Source of the DNA: Bolinopsis microptera
Taxonomy: Eukaryota > Ctenophora > Tentaculata > Lobata > Bolinopsidae
Direction: 5' to 3'
Assembly: GCF_026151205.1 (NCBI RefSeq)
Contig: NC_087078.1
Location: forward strand, 13,873,118-13,933,117
Length of the DNA stretch: 60,000 nt
The notes under the pieces are model-generated. The model ran no database searches. It saw only the letters and a program-made list of their open reading frames with translations, and was not told where the DNA came from. Shown piece after piece: positions 1 to 10,000 of the stretch. Every line of letters begins with the position of its first letter. Position 1 is the first letter of the stretch. The position numbers were made by a program, and so were the translations under genes.

Positions 1-310
1 TTAGGTTCCACAATAGTGATGACAATACTCCTCCTTGAGGGCTACCTTTGGTAGCTTCTTTAGTGATACTGAACTCGCAGTAGGTAAGAGTAATGTGCCT
101 GTTACTTATCATGAAGTAAATCCATTCAGAGATGGTTGAGGGGATGTTGGCCTCCAGCAGAGCTCCTTTAATCGCTGTGAAGCTGACTGCGTCAAAAGCC
201 TGTTCAATGTCTAGGAAAACTCCTAAAGCGTAGTTCCCTGTTGCCATCGCATCTTCAATCCTGCGGGTTAACAGGTGGATCGCTGATTCCGTAGATTTAC
301 CTAATTGTAA
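1..310 (-). mobile_element. non-LTR retrotransposon RT fragment
   Basis: Read on the minus strand, about 310..1 is open and encodes the palm of a LINE reverse transcriptase. It contains a motif-A core LDIEQAFDAV, followed after about 60 residues by motif B, GSPQGGVLSSLLWNL. These motifs are typical of APE-type non-LTR elements, and the LDIE..FD form is common in the RTE/Nimb/I groups. Reading frame and motif spacing are intact across the visible part. The fragment continues beyond the window at its 3' side (the catalytic YxDD motif is not reached). At about 310 it gives way to unrelated AT-rich DNA, so it appears 5'-truncated. It is a transposon relic, not a host gene. Confidence 0.85.
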
Positions 311-913
311 GGGTTAATTTCTTAAACGATTTAAATAAAGATGGAAAGCGGTTCAAGCTCCGGGAGTGATGAGGTGTTATAGTCGGTGTACGGACCTTAT
401 GATCATGGAATGTGGTGCCTAATAATGACTTAATTATCCACGAGAAAGAACTGATTAGTGATTATGCGATTATGTTAAATACTATTGGATACGTTAGGGT
501 ACCTCGAATAGAATTGCTCACATAATGTGGGTTTTGACTCAGCGGGCAAATACTCCTAAACTTTTGAACTGCGGCAGTGAAATCCCGGCCGAAGGCCGGG
601 TTACACTAGTATTGAGTATAATTTGCGGCGGTCGTGCTTGCCAGCACTGTGATACCTACGTTTTAAATAATCCCCCTCCAGATTCATAGTATGGTCTGCC
701 CCTCGAGTCTAAAAGCAGTTTTCTTGACAACACCAACCAATTACATTTCCCTCCGCAAATCACATCAATTAAATAGAATTATTATTAACAAAAACTATTA
801 CTTATTGCTCAAGCTATGTCCCATCTTGTCACGTAGTCATGGGCAGAGTTGTCCCAGTCTGTTCGTACCCTTAGCTCCATCTCACTAAATTAAAATATTC
901 CGCTCCCTCTCAG
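311..913. other. intergenic or intronic DNA, no gene seen
   Basis: No convincing exon is visible. The stretch holds a small GC-rich hairpin near 575-592 (7-bp arms CCCGGCC/GGCCGGG) and a 25-bp motif at 629-653 that recurs inverted at 5261-5285. A pyrimidine tract at the end forms the acceptor of the first Ig exon. Confidence 0.5.
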
Positions 914-1073
914 AGGTATCCATCACGGTGGAACAAAACGGTTACTATACAGCAGGATCAGACATACAGCTGACTTGTACTGTGGTTTCTAGCGATGCTC
1001 CTCATCTCAACATACCTAATGTGTGCACCTGGACTAAGGGAGGAGAGATCTTACCAAGCACCAGTCAATTTAG
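914..1073 (+). CDS. Ig-like domain gene, exon a (first half of Ig domain 1)
   Basis: The exon opens after a CTCTCAG acceptor and reads VSITVEQNGYYTAGSDIQL and onward. It includes the B-strand cysteine (LTCTV) and the C-strand tryptophan (CTWTK) of an immunoglobulin fold. It enters in phase 1. It ends at a GTGTGT donor with two bases carried over, which join the next exon to give serine. With the next exon it makes one complete Ig-like domain. The protein is probably a secreted or membrane adhesion/recognition molecule. No signal peptide, membrane segment or other 5' exon is visible, so the gene is partial and probably begins left of the window. Splice sites are inferred from sequence only. 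Confidence 0.75.
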
Positions 1074-1233
1074 GTGTGTCAGTTTCTTAGTGATAGCTTA
1101 ATTGGTTGTAGAGGCATTCCAAGTATGTTAATAATAATTGGCTTTAGAATCATGAAATGGGATCCAGAAATGTCCCTGTACTATAAATTGATTGACTGGC
1201 TCTACAGCTCCATAACAGTACTCTGTTTCTCAG

Positions 1234-1379
1234 TGCCCACGCTACAGCTGCTAACACGAACCTGCAGTGTGTACACACACTATCTGGAGTGACGTCATCA
1301 GACTCAGATATCTACTCTTGTTCTGCTTATGCCTCCTTTTCTGAGTCTGATACCTCAACTGTTACTCTTACTGTTCTAA
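1234..1379 (+). CDS. Ig-like domain gene, exon b (second half of Ig domain 1)
   Basis: The exon follows a TTTCTCAG acceptor. It encodes the C-terminal half of an Ig domain, with the diagnostic D.D.Y.C motif (SDSDIYSCSAYAS) and a G-strand ending in TVTLTVL. It ends at a strong GTAAGT donor with one base carried over. Entry and exit phases match the flanking exons exactly, which supports a real splice pattern over a chance open frame. The domain is therefore split by an internal intron and bounded by phase-1 introns, the usual shuffling unit for extracellular Ig domains. Confidence 0.78.
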
Positions 1380-1629
1380 GTAAGTTATCTTACATTTATA
1401 ACGTATTTGGGAAACATCTGTTAGTAATGGAAGTTTTCAAAAGAGAAACAAAGTTAAAATATCTACCTACTCATAATAAATAGAGTGAATAACAATAAAC
1501 CGCCCTCAATAATGTAGATTAGCTACTGTGATGCATAGTCTCATCGTTTCCTTATTAATTTAGATAAATTATTTTGATTGTTTCTACCAAATTAGAACAC
1601 TTTATAGGTTAAATGACACTCTATCTCAG

Positions 1630-1767
1630 CTCTTGAATACAACACGACACAGATGATAGAGGCTTTAGGAGCATCTATTCAGCTTACATGCATAGCAAGC
1701 ATGCCCTCCTCTCTGAGTGCCGCTCTTAACATCCAGTGGGAGAGAGATGGTACCCCTATAACCTCTG
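1630..1767 (+). CDS. Ig-like domain gene, exon c (first half of Ig domain 2)
   Basis: Acceptor CTATCTCAG precedes an exon beginning LEYNTTQMIEALGASIQLTC. The B-strand cysteine (QLTCIAS) and C-strand tryptophan (IQWERDG) of a second Ig domain are present. The best donor is GGTGAG at 1768, leaving one base. This phase is exactly what the next coding piece at 2290 needs. Reading through the donor gives an open frame for about 100 more bases, so a longer alternative exon cannot be excluded. Confidence 0.75.
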
Positions 1768-1887
1768 GTGAGGAAATGTTTGAAACTTATAATTCGGTTT
1801 ATGCTTTTATCAGTCCATTTATAGACCTACCATTATTATTGTGGATAAAAATAGATCTAATTTTGTGACTCGTTCAGCTTCCAAATT

Positions 1888-2278
1888 TTTCCTTGCGTTC
1901 AAGTAACTAGCAGGAACCCGTCTAACCCTAAAATGGTGTCAAGACTCAAGAGACTAAAACAATTATTACCTATTTAATTCGCGTTTTTGACACCACTTGG
2001 GGTACCAAATTTTGGGCTCTAAAACTCCTATTTCTTGGCCAATTTTTTATTTGTTCATGCTGATTTGGAGGCCATTAAAGCATTTGACCCAGTCAAAAAA
2101 GTTTCAGTTGTATATCTTTCACGGTTTTTGCAGAAATTCGTGTTAAAGTTGATGCCGTGGTGTCAGTAAAATGGCACGGATAAATAAATATACATATATA
2201 TATATATATATCGTCTCGCTTTATATATAGTAAGATAAAACTACAGGTATCGTTTCTGATTTCCTTGCGTTCAAGTAA
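1888..2278 (+). repeat. dispersed ~330-bp repeat inserted in an Ig-gene intron, flanked by 19-bp direct repeats
   Basis: 1906-2236 is highly similar, in the same orientation, to 57,761-58,063. Both run from a CTAGCAGGA start to a TATATAGTAAGAT end. The same 19-bp sequence (TTTCCTTGCGTTCAAGTAA) occurs at 1888-1906 and 2260-2278, as expected of a long target duplication or a local tandem duplication. Short terminal inverted repeats are not obvious and no coding capacity is seen. The insertion lies in the intron between exons c and d. It also duplicated part of the 3' splice region: ACAGGTATCG occurs twice, at about 2243 and 2286. Confidence 0.7.
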
Positions 2279-2289
2279 TAAAAATACAG

Positions 2290-2439
2290 GTATCGTATCT
2301 GATTCTAATGGAACTACACGTGAAAGTGTGTTGACGCTATCTTCCCTGGTAAGCCGTGACTTTGCAAAGTACAAGTGCTTAGCTACATACGCCAACATTG
2401 GGACACTCACTTCCGCTGAAAAAAATATGGTCGTTACAG
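2290..2439 (+). CDS. Ig-like domain gene, exon d (second half of Ig domain 2)
   Basis: After an AATACAG acceptor the exon reads IVSDSNGTTRESVLTLSSL and then SRDFAKYKCLATY, the E- and F-strand region with the second Ig cysteine. It ends in a G-strand and a GTTAGT donor with one base carried, again phase 1. Exons a-d together encode two tandem Ig-like domains of about 100 residues each. Further exons to the right (transmembrane or cytoplasmic) were not recognised. The gene may continue into the repeat-rich DNA at 2.5-7 kb or may be truncated by it. Confidence 0.75.
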
Positions 2440-2553
2440 GTTAGTTGTATTTTATTTCTGTAAACCTGTGCTTGCTATACTAAGCTATTACTAAGACCTT
2501 TATCGACATTGAATAAATGTCTAAAGAAACTCATATCTGATATGACTACCTTA

Positions 2554-3452
2554 TCGGACTTTATTTGGACGGACATTAAATAGACGGACATAATTATGAA
2601 CGGACATTGATATGAACGCTAGAAGGCATTCAAAACATCAAAATTCCGAATTTTTTTCTCTTTTTTTGACGTTTTTTTATTTCAGCAAATGATTTTTAAA
2701 TCCATTTTTATATAGTTAGTAAGAAAAGCAGTCGTTAAGCAGTAAAAATGTTAAAATATGTGTACATGATCAGTGTCAAATATCACATATCATCTTCTTC
2801 AAATGGGTTTTCGTGCATGAAATAGTCTATGCTTAAAGCATCAGTGATTACTAGCTTTATGAAAACCTTTTTTTATCAAACTACCCCGGTCCTGCATTTC
2901 AGTGTTAACTTTTACAAGCCATTCGGCGTGAAGTGGTTTTATCTTAGACAACTTTAGGTTAACCTTAACATCAGGTGGAGCTTTCCTAGCACTGTACCAC
3001 TGTTCCATTACCTCCCCTGAGTAATATGAACTATAACAACGTCGGAAAATGTCCTTGGCAACACGATTTACCGTAATATCTAGAGGCTGGAACAAGTTTG
3101 TCATGTTGGCGGGGACTAGCTCATGAGCTATGTTGTTGAGTGCCATAATTTCGTTGACTTTTTCCGCCAAGTGACCCTTGAAAACATCATATACTAGTTA
3201 AGTTTTCTGTGCCTCCGGAAAACCAAGGTGCAAGGAGAACCTTTCCGTCGTTAACTTACGGCACAATAAAGTTATCATAACTGTCATATTCTGGACAAAA
3301 AGTTCGAAGTGGAAAAATTTTGGAAACAAATTCAACGGACTTTAACTTGGACGAACCTTAAACGAACGGACTTTATTTAAAACGGACATTAAGTCTAAGA
3401 TGAACGTTAGGGCCTCCAGCGTTCAATAAATGTCCGTCCAAATAAGGTCCGA
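2554..3452 (-). mobile_element. pogo-like DNA transposon, internally deleted
   Basis: The ends are inverted repeats of about 26 bp, beginning TCGGAC(T/C)TTATTTGGACGG, with TA on each outer side (2552-2553 and 3453-3454). That fits Tc1/mariner/pogo target-site duplication. The interior carries only the C-terminal end of a transposase on the minus strand (see 2841-3170). Subterminal repeats of the GGACGGACAT type occur near both ends. At about 900 bp it is much shorter than an autonomous pogo element, so it is a deletion derivative, mobile only in trans if at all. Confidence 0.8.
2841..3170 (-). pseudogene. pogo/Tigger-type (DDE_1, jerky-like) transposase remnant
   Basis: The 109-residue minus-strand frame contains VPANMTNLFQPLDITVN, a hallmark of the C-terminal part of the DDE domain in pogo/Tigger transposases, just before the third catalytic acidic region. 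It is followed by the usual tail with KIKPLHAEWLVKV. Upstream on the same strand the frame continues towards FKGH but is interrupted by a stop near 3195. The helix-turn-helix DNA-binding part and the first catalytic aspartates are missing. It is a dead fragment inside the element bounded by the 2554/3452 inverted repeats. Confidence 0.8.
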
Positions 3453-3484
3453 TATAATAAGGTATATATGCTAAACATATACAT

Positions 3485-3586
3485 TACGCGTAGTAAAATA
3501 TTTGCCTCCTTAAGATTTATTTGCGCTTGGGTGTAATTACTACGCATTGTTAGCAAAATATTCGCCATGTTATGATTAATTTGCAT
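3485..3586 (-). repeat. dispersed AT-rich repeat, copy 1
   Basis: The reverse complement of this stretch shares a block around AATCATAACATGGCGAATATTTTG, with minor changes, with 6697-6840 and 10,480-10,545. It also shares a second block around AATTAC..GCGCAAATAAA with 6805-6835. The other two copies flank the Penelope-like element in direct orientation. Confidence 0.5.
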
Positions 3587-4000
3587 GAAAACTTTGTTCG
3601 GATCATGTTAACAAAAAATACGACATTTGTTCGACATAATTGTTATCTGATATAAATATAATACGACACATTTCCAATTATAGAGGCATGATCTGAATAG
3701 TCTTCTTTTCTTTTGATTGGTCGGCGTCGACTGTAAGCCTTCCTTGCGGTGGCTTTCACAACGCGTCCCCATTCTCCAACTCCTGCTGCTAGAGAGAGAG
3801 ACTCCCAAGTTATATACCATAATTATATTATACATAGATATCGACAACAGACTCCGAGAGTCTTGAAGTTCTGTTACCACCGCCCTTGCAGTGCAACCCC
3901 TTACGGGTTAACGATGAGGAGACAGGGACTTCCAGGGACGGTCATGGCCTGCTACGTGCAACTCGTAGGAGTATGCAATGTTCCTGTAACGTCACTGTAG
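3587..4000. other. no gene recognised
   Basis: Open frames here overlap on both strands and have no recognisable domain. GC is somewhat higher from 3720 on. A GA-rich tract lies at 3792-3802. Confidence 0.4.
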
Positions 4001-4215
4001 ACCACTCCTCTTTCGTTGTTTTGAGTGTCCGATCCAAAAACCAAATCCTAGGGTACACGAGACGTGGGGTTACACTAAATCCTGGGGTTACACTTACACG
4101 AGACATGGTAGCCTGTGAGCGTGTAAACCGCTCCTCTATCGTTGTTTTCAGTGTCCGATTCAAAACCAAATCCTGGGGTTACACGTCATGTGGGAGCCTG
4201 TGAGCGTGTTAGTTT
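4001..4215. repeat. tandem duplication, ~126-bp unit
   Basis: The block starting at 4001 (ACCACTCCTCTTTCGTTG) recurs at 4127 (ACCGCTCCTCTATCGTTG) and continues through a shared GTGTCCGAT..AAACCAAATCCT segment. Smaller internal repeats of ACACGAGAC(G/A)TGG and GCCTGTGAGCGTGT are also present. The overlapping open frames on both strands follow from the repeat and are not taken as genes. Confidence 0.7.
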
Positions 4216-4314
4216 CATGCGGAAGGTGTTATTTGCCTGTGGGAAAAGCGGTTATGCTGCGGTTCTAAGGTTAGTAGAGGCTGAAATCTGAATAGTCAAT
4301 TGCTACTTTGTATA

Positions 4315-4630
4315 TTACAAGTATAGAAAAGAAATTATCGTCGAGTTGGTTTCGACCATCCAGAGTCCCCTGGCACTAAGGATGTACTTTGCAAGATAGA
4401 GAGTGTTTCCAGATATGAGGTACTTCGGCAGTTCAAGTTCGTTTCCACCAGGGGACTTTATTTTCAAGTTCTGTTTGGAGACGTGGAACTGGACGGTTGA
4501 TTCAGCATGGTGAACACTGGACAGGGAGAGTGTCAGTGGTATGGAATAGGAGAGGTTAGTTGTTTGTCCATGGTTGAGATGCAGCCTCTGCAACCCTTCC
4601 GAAACTCCGAACACTTTCAGTGGGAGTTCT
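4315..4630 (-). CDS. candidate terminal exon of an unrecognised minus-strand gene
   Basis: A minus-strand frame of about 100 codons runs from near 4630 to a stop at 4315. Its codon positions look more coding-like than the AT-rich surroundings. It reads through GLQRLHLNHGQTTNLSYSIP and KSPGGNELELPKYL and contains alternating hydrophobic stretches suggesting beta strands, perhaps an extracellular sandwich domain. I do not recognise a family. A methionine lies at 4612-4614, but the frame stays open slightly upstream, so it could be an internal start or a 3' exon. No convincing partner exons were found. Confidence 0.3.
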
Positions 4631-4813
4631 TACTATGATAGCTTAAGGTTTGAAATTTGTATTTCTTGTACTGTAGACAACTTGTTAGTGTACGGGTAGC
4701 ACGAATCTGTCCTCAGTTAGTCAATCACGTATCAATGGATCAGATCTCCATGACTAACGTTAAAAGATTTCTCGTGAGCTTGTGATATACAAATGTCAAA
4801 TGTGATCCAAAAT

Positions 4814-4865
4814 TTGGACAACAGTCGCCAACTACGACTAGTGTCCGACACCGACTGTTGTCCAA
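4814..4865. repeat. hairpin, 14-bp perfect arms
   Basis: TTGGACAACAGTCG at 4814-4827 is the exact reverse complement of 4852-4865, with a 24-bp spacer. It may be a relic of a transposon end. No gene is associated with it. Confidence 0.75.
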
Positions 4866-5217
4866 AACCCCTTATTGGGCTATTGGACAAGAGCCTTGAT
4901 ACGATTACGAGAATCCGGCCGGGGTAGTTTGATGTAGCACTTCCGTCGAACTTCCGTACTCGTACGTTTCAAACTACTGCAAATGTCCATGATGTATCAC
5001 TATAGCACGTACGGAAGTTCAACAGCGCTATACTGCTAAACTAGTGTCCGCATACCAGAGTCTAGTCTTCTAAATGTCTGGTTTGTGTTGTTTTCTGCTT
5101 CATTCGTAGAGGAAGTGCTGTGATGTTCCGGCTTCCCCTAGTTAGCTAGTTATAGTGGAAAGTGTTCACAGTCTTGCGTCTCCAAGTTGATGATATTAGC
5201 TAGCATGGGCTGTGGCC
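4866..5217. other. no gene recognised
   Basis: Mixed-composition DNA with several short inverted motifs (for example ACTTCCGT at 4940 and ACGGAAGT at 5009). No exon is supported. Confidence 0.4.
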
Positions 5218-5336
5218 TGTTAGAAGCCATGTTACTAACATGGCTTCTAACAGCCATTTGATCACAGTGCTGGCAAGCACGACCGATAGAGTGTATAAAA
5301 GAAACGGTCGTCGACCGTTTCTTTTATACACTCTAT
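5218..5336. repeat. pair of adjacent perfect hairpins with a 25-bp motif shared with 629-653
   Basis: Hairpin 1 (5218-5252) has 16-bp perfect arms around ACT. Hairpin 2 (5286-5336) has 24-bp perfect arms around GTC. Between them, 5261-5285 is an exact 25-bp reverse complement of 629-653. Perfect arms this long are unexpected in otherwise diverged repeat DNA and suggest recent origin or selection. Confidence 0.85.
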
Positions 5337-5373
5337 ACTAAAATTATAGTTATACCCCAATGGCCTATACTGC

Positions 5374-5470
5374 AGGGTGGCCCAGAAGTAACTACCCACA
5401 CGCAACACTTTAATAACTCACGTAATTCGTATCAGAATTGCTCAATAATTTCAAAGAATATAGATATTAG
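5374..5470. mobile_element. possible mariner-like transposon end
   Basis: CAGGGTGGCCCAGAAGTAAC at 5374 resembles the start of mariner-family terminal repeats. No matching opposite end was found in the window and there is no transposase frame, so this is a weak call. Confidence 0.25.
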
Positions 5471-6696
5471 ATATGGGTCAAACTTAGATTTCCTGAAAAT
5501 TGAGTAAATTTTCATCAATTAGAAAAGGCGTGGCACGCCACTCCCTCTTTTTCAATATCATCACCATAACTCGAGGACGCTTTGAGCTAGGAACTCCAAA
5601 TTATCTAGACACATTTGGTTTCATAATTGAAGTGCTTTCCCAAAATTTCAAGTTGGTTGTTTAAAACTAAGCCGAGTTATGACAATTTTAAGATCTGACG
5701 GATGCATGATCCTGGCACTTAATCAGTGATCTCGTCACTCAATCAACGGCCTGAATGGTTTTATCCTCCCGACCGTGCGTCCATGTAGGAGCTGTGGGGC
5801 CTTCAGAGTGATAGGGTTACAGTGACTGCAAGTGCTAGTAGAGAAAATATGAAGGTTCCACCAGTAGACATACCTTTCGAAAGCAGGGCATTGGCTCGAC
5901 CTCCGAGGCGGGGTACCCGTTAGGACCCTAGTAGTAATCAGCTCTGCAAGCTGTTTCAGTTTATCCTAATGCCTGAAATCTCGGACACTGCCTAGTACGT
6001 ACGGGGTAGACAGCCACGGATGATTGTGTCTGTGAGTTTTTCATCACTTCCTGACATGACATGAGCCAGACTTCAGATGGATCCTTCCCATCCCTTTTTC
6101 TTTACTTCCCGTCCAGTCTACCTTTTCAGTTTTCATCATCAGTTAGAGCTGCCTTACACTCGAACTTTGCCTCCACAGTTCACCACGGTACCTCATTTGG
6201 AGGCCTCCTGCCGGGCAACAGCGGCTCTCAAACATTGGCTAACTTACCGCGCACGGCTTAGTTTCTGTGTCTTTTCCGAGTGTGCCGTTTTGTGCCAACC
6301 TTCCTTATATCACGTTGCGACCCCCACGGTCGTTTCACTATGGTTCTGACGATACAGGGGGAGCCGCGCAATTCGTGCGCGGCGGGTCATACAACGTATG
6401 ACAAAACCTTCCTACTGTTCTCGCGTTTGCGCTCACCCACTCCTCCGTGGGCTGTTCATTTGACATAGTTACTGACTGGCACTCCTAACATTTTTCACTC
6501 ACCATCACTGCCTGCAATCAAAATCATGCAACCAAAATCACTATTATACACCCACGATCATAATCATATGAATATGATCAAAACACAAAGTTAAGCTTTG
6601 AAATATACTTTTTCTGTTTGAGATTTGAATGACGTTACTGTATATTAATGTTCCAAATTATATTTTAAATGTTCAAAAATGTTCAAAATGTTATGC
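5471..6696. other. repeat-like intergenic DNA, no gene recognised
   Basis: 5740-6060 and 6060-6470 are GC-richer than the surroundings and look like retroelement non-coding parts, but no reverse-transcriptase, integrase or protease motif is readable. Several overlapping open frames at 6061-6468 lack any recognisable feature. 6366-6383 has a short CGCGCAATTCGTGCGCG inverted repeat. Confidence 0.4.
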
Positions 6697-6840
6697 AAGT
6701 TAATCATAACATGGCAAATATTTGGCTAAAAATGTGCAATTTACACCCAGTGGCAAATAAATAATTTGTATGCTGGAGGCGCATATTTTACTAAAATTAA
6801 AAATGCGCAGTTAATTACTCCAAGGTGCAAATAAACCGTA
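6697..6840 (+). repeat. dispersed AT-rich repeat, copy 2 (3' flank of Penelope-like element)
   Basis: Shares an AATCATAACATGGC(A/G)AATATTT block with 10,480-10,545 in the same orientation and with 3485-3586 inverted. Penelope-like elements often carry partial direct terminal repeats (pseudo-LTRs). This pair could be such ends, but the third copy at 3.5 kb argues for a more general dispersed repeat. Confidence 0.5.
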
Positions 6841-6969
6841 AGAACTGCTTAAAGCAGGCCTGCAGGCAAATATTTATTACGCACGTTAGATTTGACCGTT
6901 TAGCGGACATTTTGCTTAGAAGGCGAAGTTTACATAAAACAATATTTGCACCTTATAAAATATAATATG

Positions 6970-6970
<1 letters not shown>

Positions 6971-7005
<35 letters not shown>
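6971..7005. repeat. (TA)n microsatellite
   Basis: A near-pure TA dinucleotide run of about 35 bp, continuing as imperfect AT-rich sequence to about 7030. Confidence 0.95.
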
Positions 7006-7009
<4 letters not shown>

Positions 7010-7059
7010 AATATAATTATATATATGTATTTCATGGCTGGACTTCTACACAATAAAAG

Positions 7060-10000
7060 AAAGCGGTTGTGATTAGATCATCGAAAGTCTTTGCATCATT
7101 TATTTACATCAATTCTGAGAAATTATATCATTAAAGTAACTACAACAAATACGAATCATATACAATTGAGAATAAATACAAACTAAAAGCAGTGGGGAAA
7201 TCTGATGAACTGAAATTTAAAAAAGAAACTGAAAGCCGTTAAAAATGTACTCTTATCTTATCTCTTATCTAAATACTGATAACTGATTCTCGGAAAATCA
7301 CTTAAAATCACAACAAAAAACCTGTAAAATTAATACTTAAGTAAAAAATATAGTATGCACGTCTCTGGAATAATGGTATAACTAAATAAAATCTACAAAA
7401 TATACTAAAACTAAAACTAAGCTCCGGCAGATTTAAAAAGTATATGGTTACTATCAAGGGTGTTCATACCCCCAAACCGTTCAAGGGTTTTCAATTGGGT
7501 CTGGTAGAACCCCTCTCTAGCTTCCATAGCCTTTTCTTTGTCTGCTTTACTAATATTAGGCTCAAATACTAAAGCGTCTACTATAATGACAGAAAGGTGC
7601 TTACTAAGTGAGGAATTATAGGAGGCTATGGTACTAAAATCTAAATCATGATCAATATCTAAAAAATGGTTAACTAATTTACAACTTCTTATACCTTTCT
7701 TTATGTGACTCTTATGGTTAGAGAATCTCTTAGGGAGATTTGAGGTAGTATATCCTACATACGACTGTTTACAATGAGGTTATAACTCTGACAAGATATA
7801 TACTTAGTTATAGGGAAAACTTGTTTAGAATGGTGACTACTAAAGTTGGAACAGGGGGACAGGAAATTTTGCTTACAAACATAGCATTTACCACAAGCAT
7901 GGCACCCTGGGTCGACAGCCCCGGGAACCGCCCTTAGACTTTCGGAGTCTGGTTCCTGGATCTGACTTGCAGTTGTTTCTCTCTCATTGTCACAGTTTAA
8001 AGTTCCACTGGCACGGTACTTATTGTGTACAAGCATGCCACCGATAGTTTGATTCTTTCGATGACTCACGAATACACTGTCCGCACGTACCAGCTTCTTC
8101 AGGGCCGGATCAAGGTTGAGAAGGTGCTTATACTTATGGATAATGCCCCCCATGTTGGGAAGTGCTGGATTTTGATCCATCACCATGGGTATTAAACAGG
8201 CAGTCGACTCATCCTTGTCTTTAAGGGTATACAAGTTTTTCCTATTAGCTATATCACTAAATTTGTTAAAGGCATCTTCTATAATACTGGAATGATAACC
8301 TCGGGCTAGAAGGTAACGTGTATAGACCTCTCTCTGCTCCAAGAAGTTAGTGTCTTCACTGTTGTTCTGTCTCACCCGCCTCGCCACTCCAAAAGGTATG
8401 TTTTTTACAACATGGTTCCTATGGCATGACGTGGGGATAAGGTAGCAGTGGGTGTCACTAGGTTTAGAGTAGAGTTTGGTGTGGACAACATCACCAACAG
8501 CATAGACATAGGTGTCTAGAAACTCAACGCCGTCCCTAGAGTAGTCGTAAGTAAACAAAAGGTTTGGGTGGATACTATTGAGCCATTCCATGAATTGTAA
8601 TAGTTCCTCAACAGTACCGGGCCAAGCCATATAAATGTCATCACGTAATCTACCCCAGAATGCTGGTCTATGAGGCGGGCCATATTCTAGATCTCCTTCG
8701 TTAACTAAGATATCAATCTTATCCATAGCACAATCAGCATACTCACATGAGTTCTTAGGACCCATCGCTGCTCCACGCTCCTGGCGGTATGTTATACCGT
8801 TAAATGAAGCAATGTTGTAATCAAGAGTAATTTCTAGTGCACTAATAATGCATTCTGTACTAAACAATTGATCACCACTACTCCTTTTATTCAGGTGCTT
8901 AGTGCATTGTTGGATCCCCATATCCCTAGGAATGTTGGTAAACATGTTAGATATATCGATGGCAACATGTATAACCTCCTTTCCCAACAATATGCTAGAC
9001 TCGTTCAGGCTATCAATCTTCCTCAGAAAGTGAGGGGTATCAATAATTCTATAATTCAAAGTAGCCTTCTTCAATTCATACGCAGTCAAGGCAGAAAGGT
9101 TTTCAATGTATGAACCACAGCCGGTGGTAATCATCCTCCCAGGATACAAAGGTGGTTTGTGTGCCTTGGGATTCAGGTACATGTTTCCAGGCTGGTTAAG
9201 CTCAGTACATGGAATAACCCACTCCTTGACCTTCTTGGACATACCTAATTCATCTTTAAACTCAATCGTCCAATTCGAAATTTTATCAATCAATTCTACA
9301 ACTAAATCATCTACATTATTTACAATACTATATACAGATCTATCATTTAAATGTACACCTATTCGTTGAATATAATCTTCTTCACTAAGAAGGAAGAATC
9401 CTACTCCTTTATCGAATGGTCTGATAACAATGTCTTTCCAACCTTTGACTTCTTTGAGAGCTGCTCTGATGGGCGCAGCGATGTTATCTGGTGAGACGAA
9501 TTTCTGAGTTGGCCTGTGGAGGTCTACTTCTGCTCTGCAGCATTTTATAAACGCCTCAAGTGCAGGGTTTTTACAAGATTCGAAAGTACGTGATGCATCA
9601 GTCTTTATAAGACAACGTTCCATGTCAGTAACTCTCTTATCTGCTTTGTTGGGTCCACATTTAAAGCTATCAAATACAACTTTAGCTCTCATTTTAGAAA
9701 ACCATCTACACAAATCGTTCTCGAAGCGGCTTAGATCTGGTAGGGGAGGTGTAGGTGCAAACTTGTGAGACAAGAAAAAGACATAGAGTTGCTCTTTACT
9801 AATCTCTTTGTCTGTAAGATTTACAACTGTTCTGGACATGTTTTCCATTGACAAGTCTTCAACCTTGGGAAGAGTACCTTTGATTAACGTCCTCTGATGT
9901 CTGTGGGATGTGGTACGATTAATCTTTTTTCTCTTCCTTCTTCTCCTCTTCTTCGCAGGTTTAGCATTATCCACATATGAAGGTGCAACATAAATAGCAT

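Noticed and set aside
3749-4203. Overlapping plus- and minus-strand frames of 75-105 codons
   Set aside because: They arise from a 126-bp tandem duplication and have no domain or splice support.
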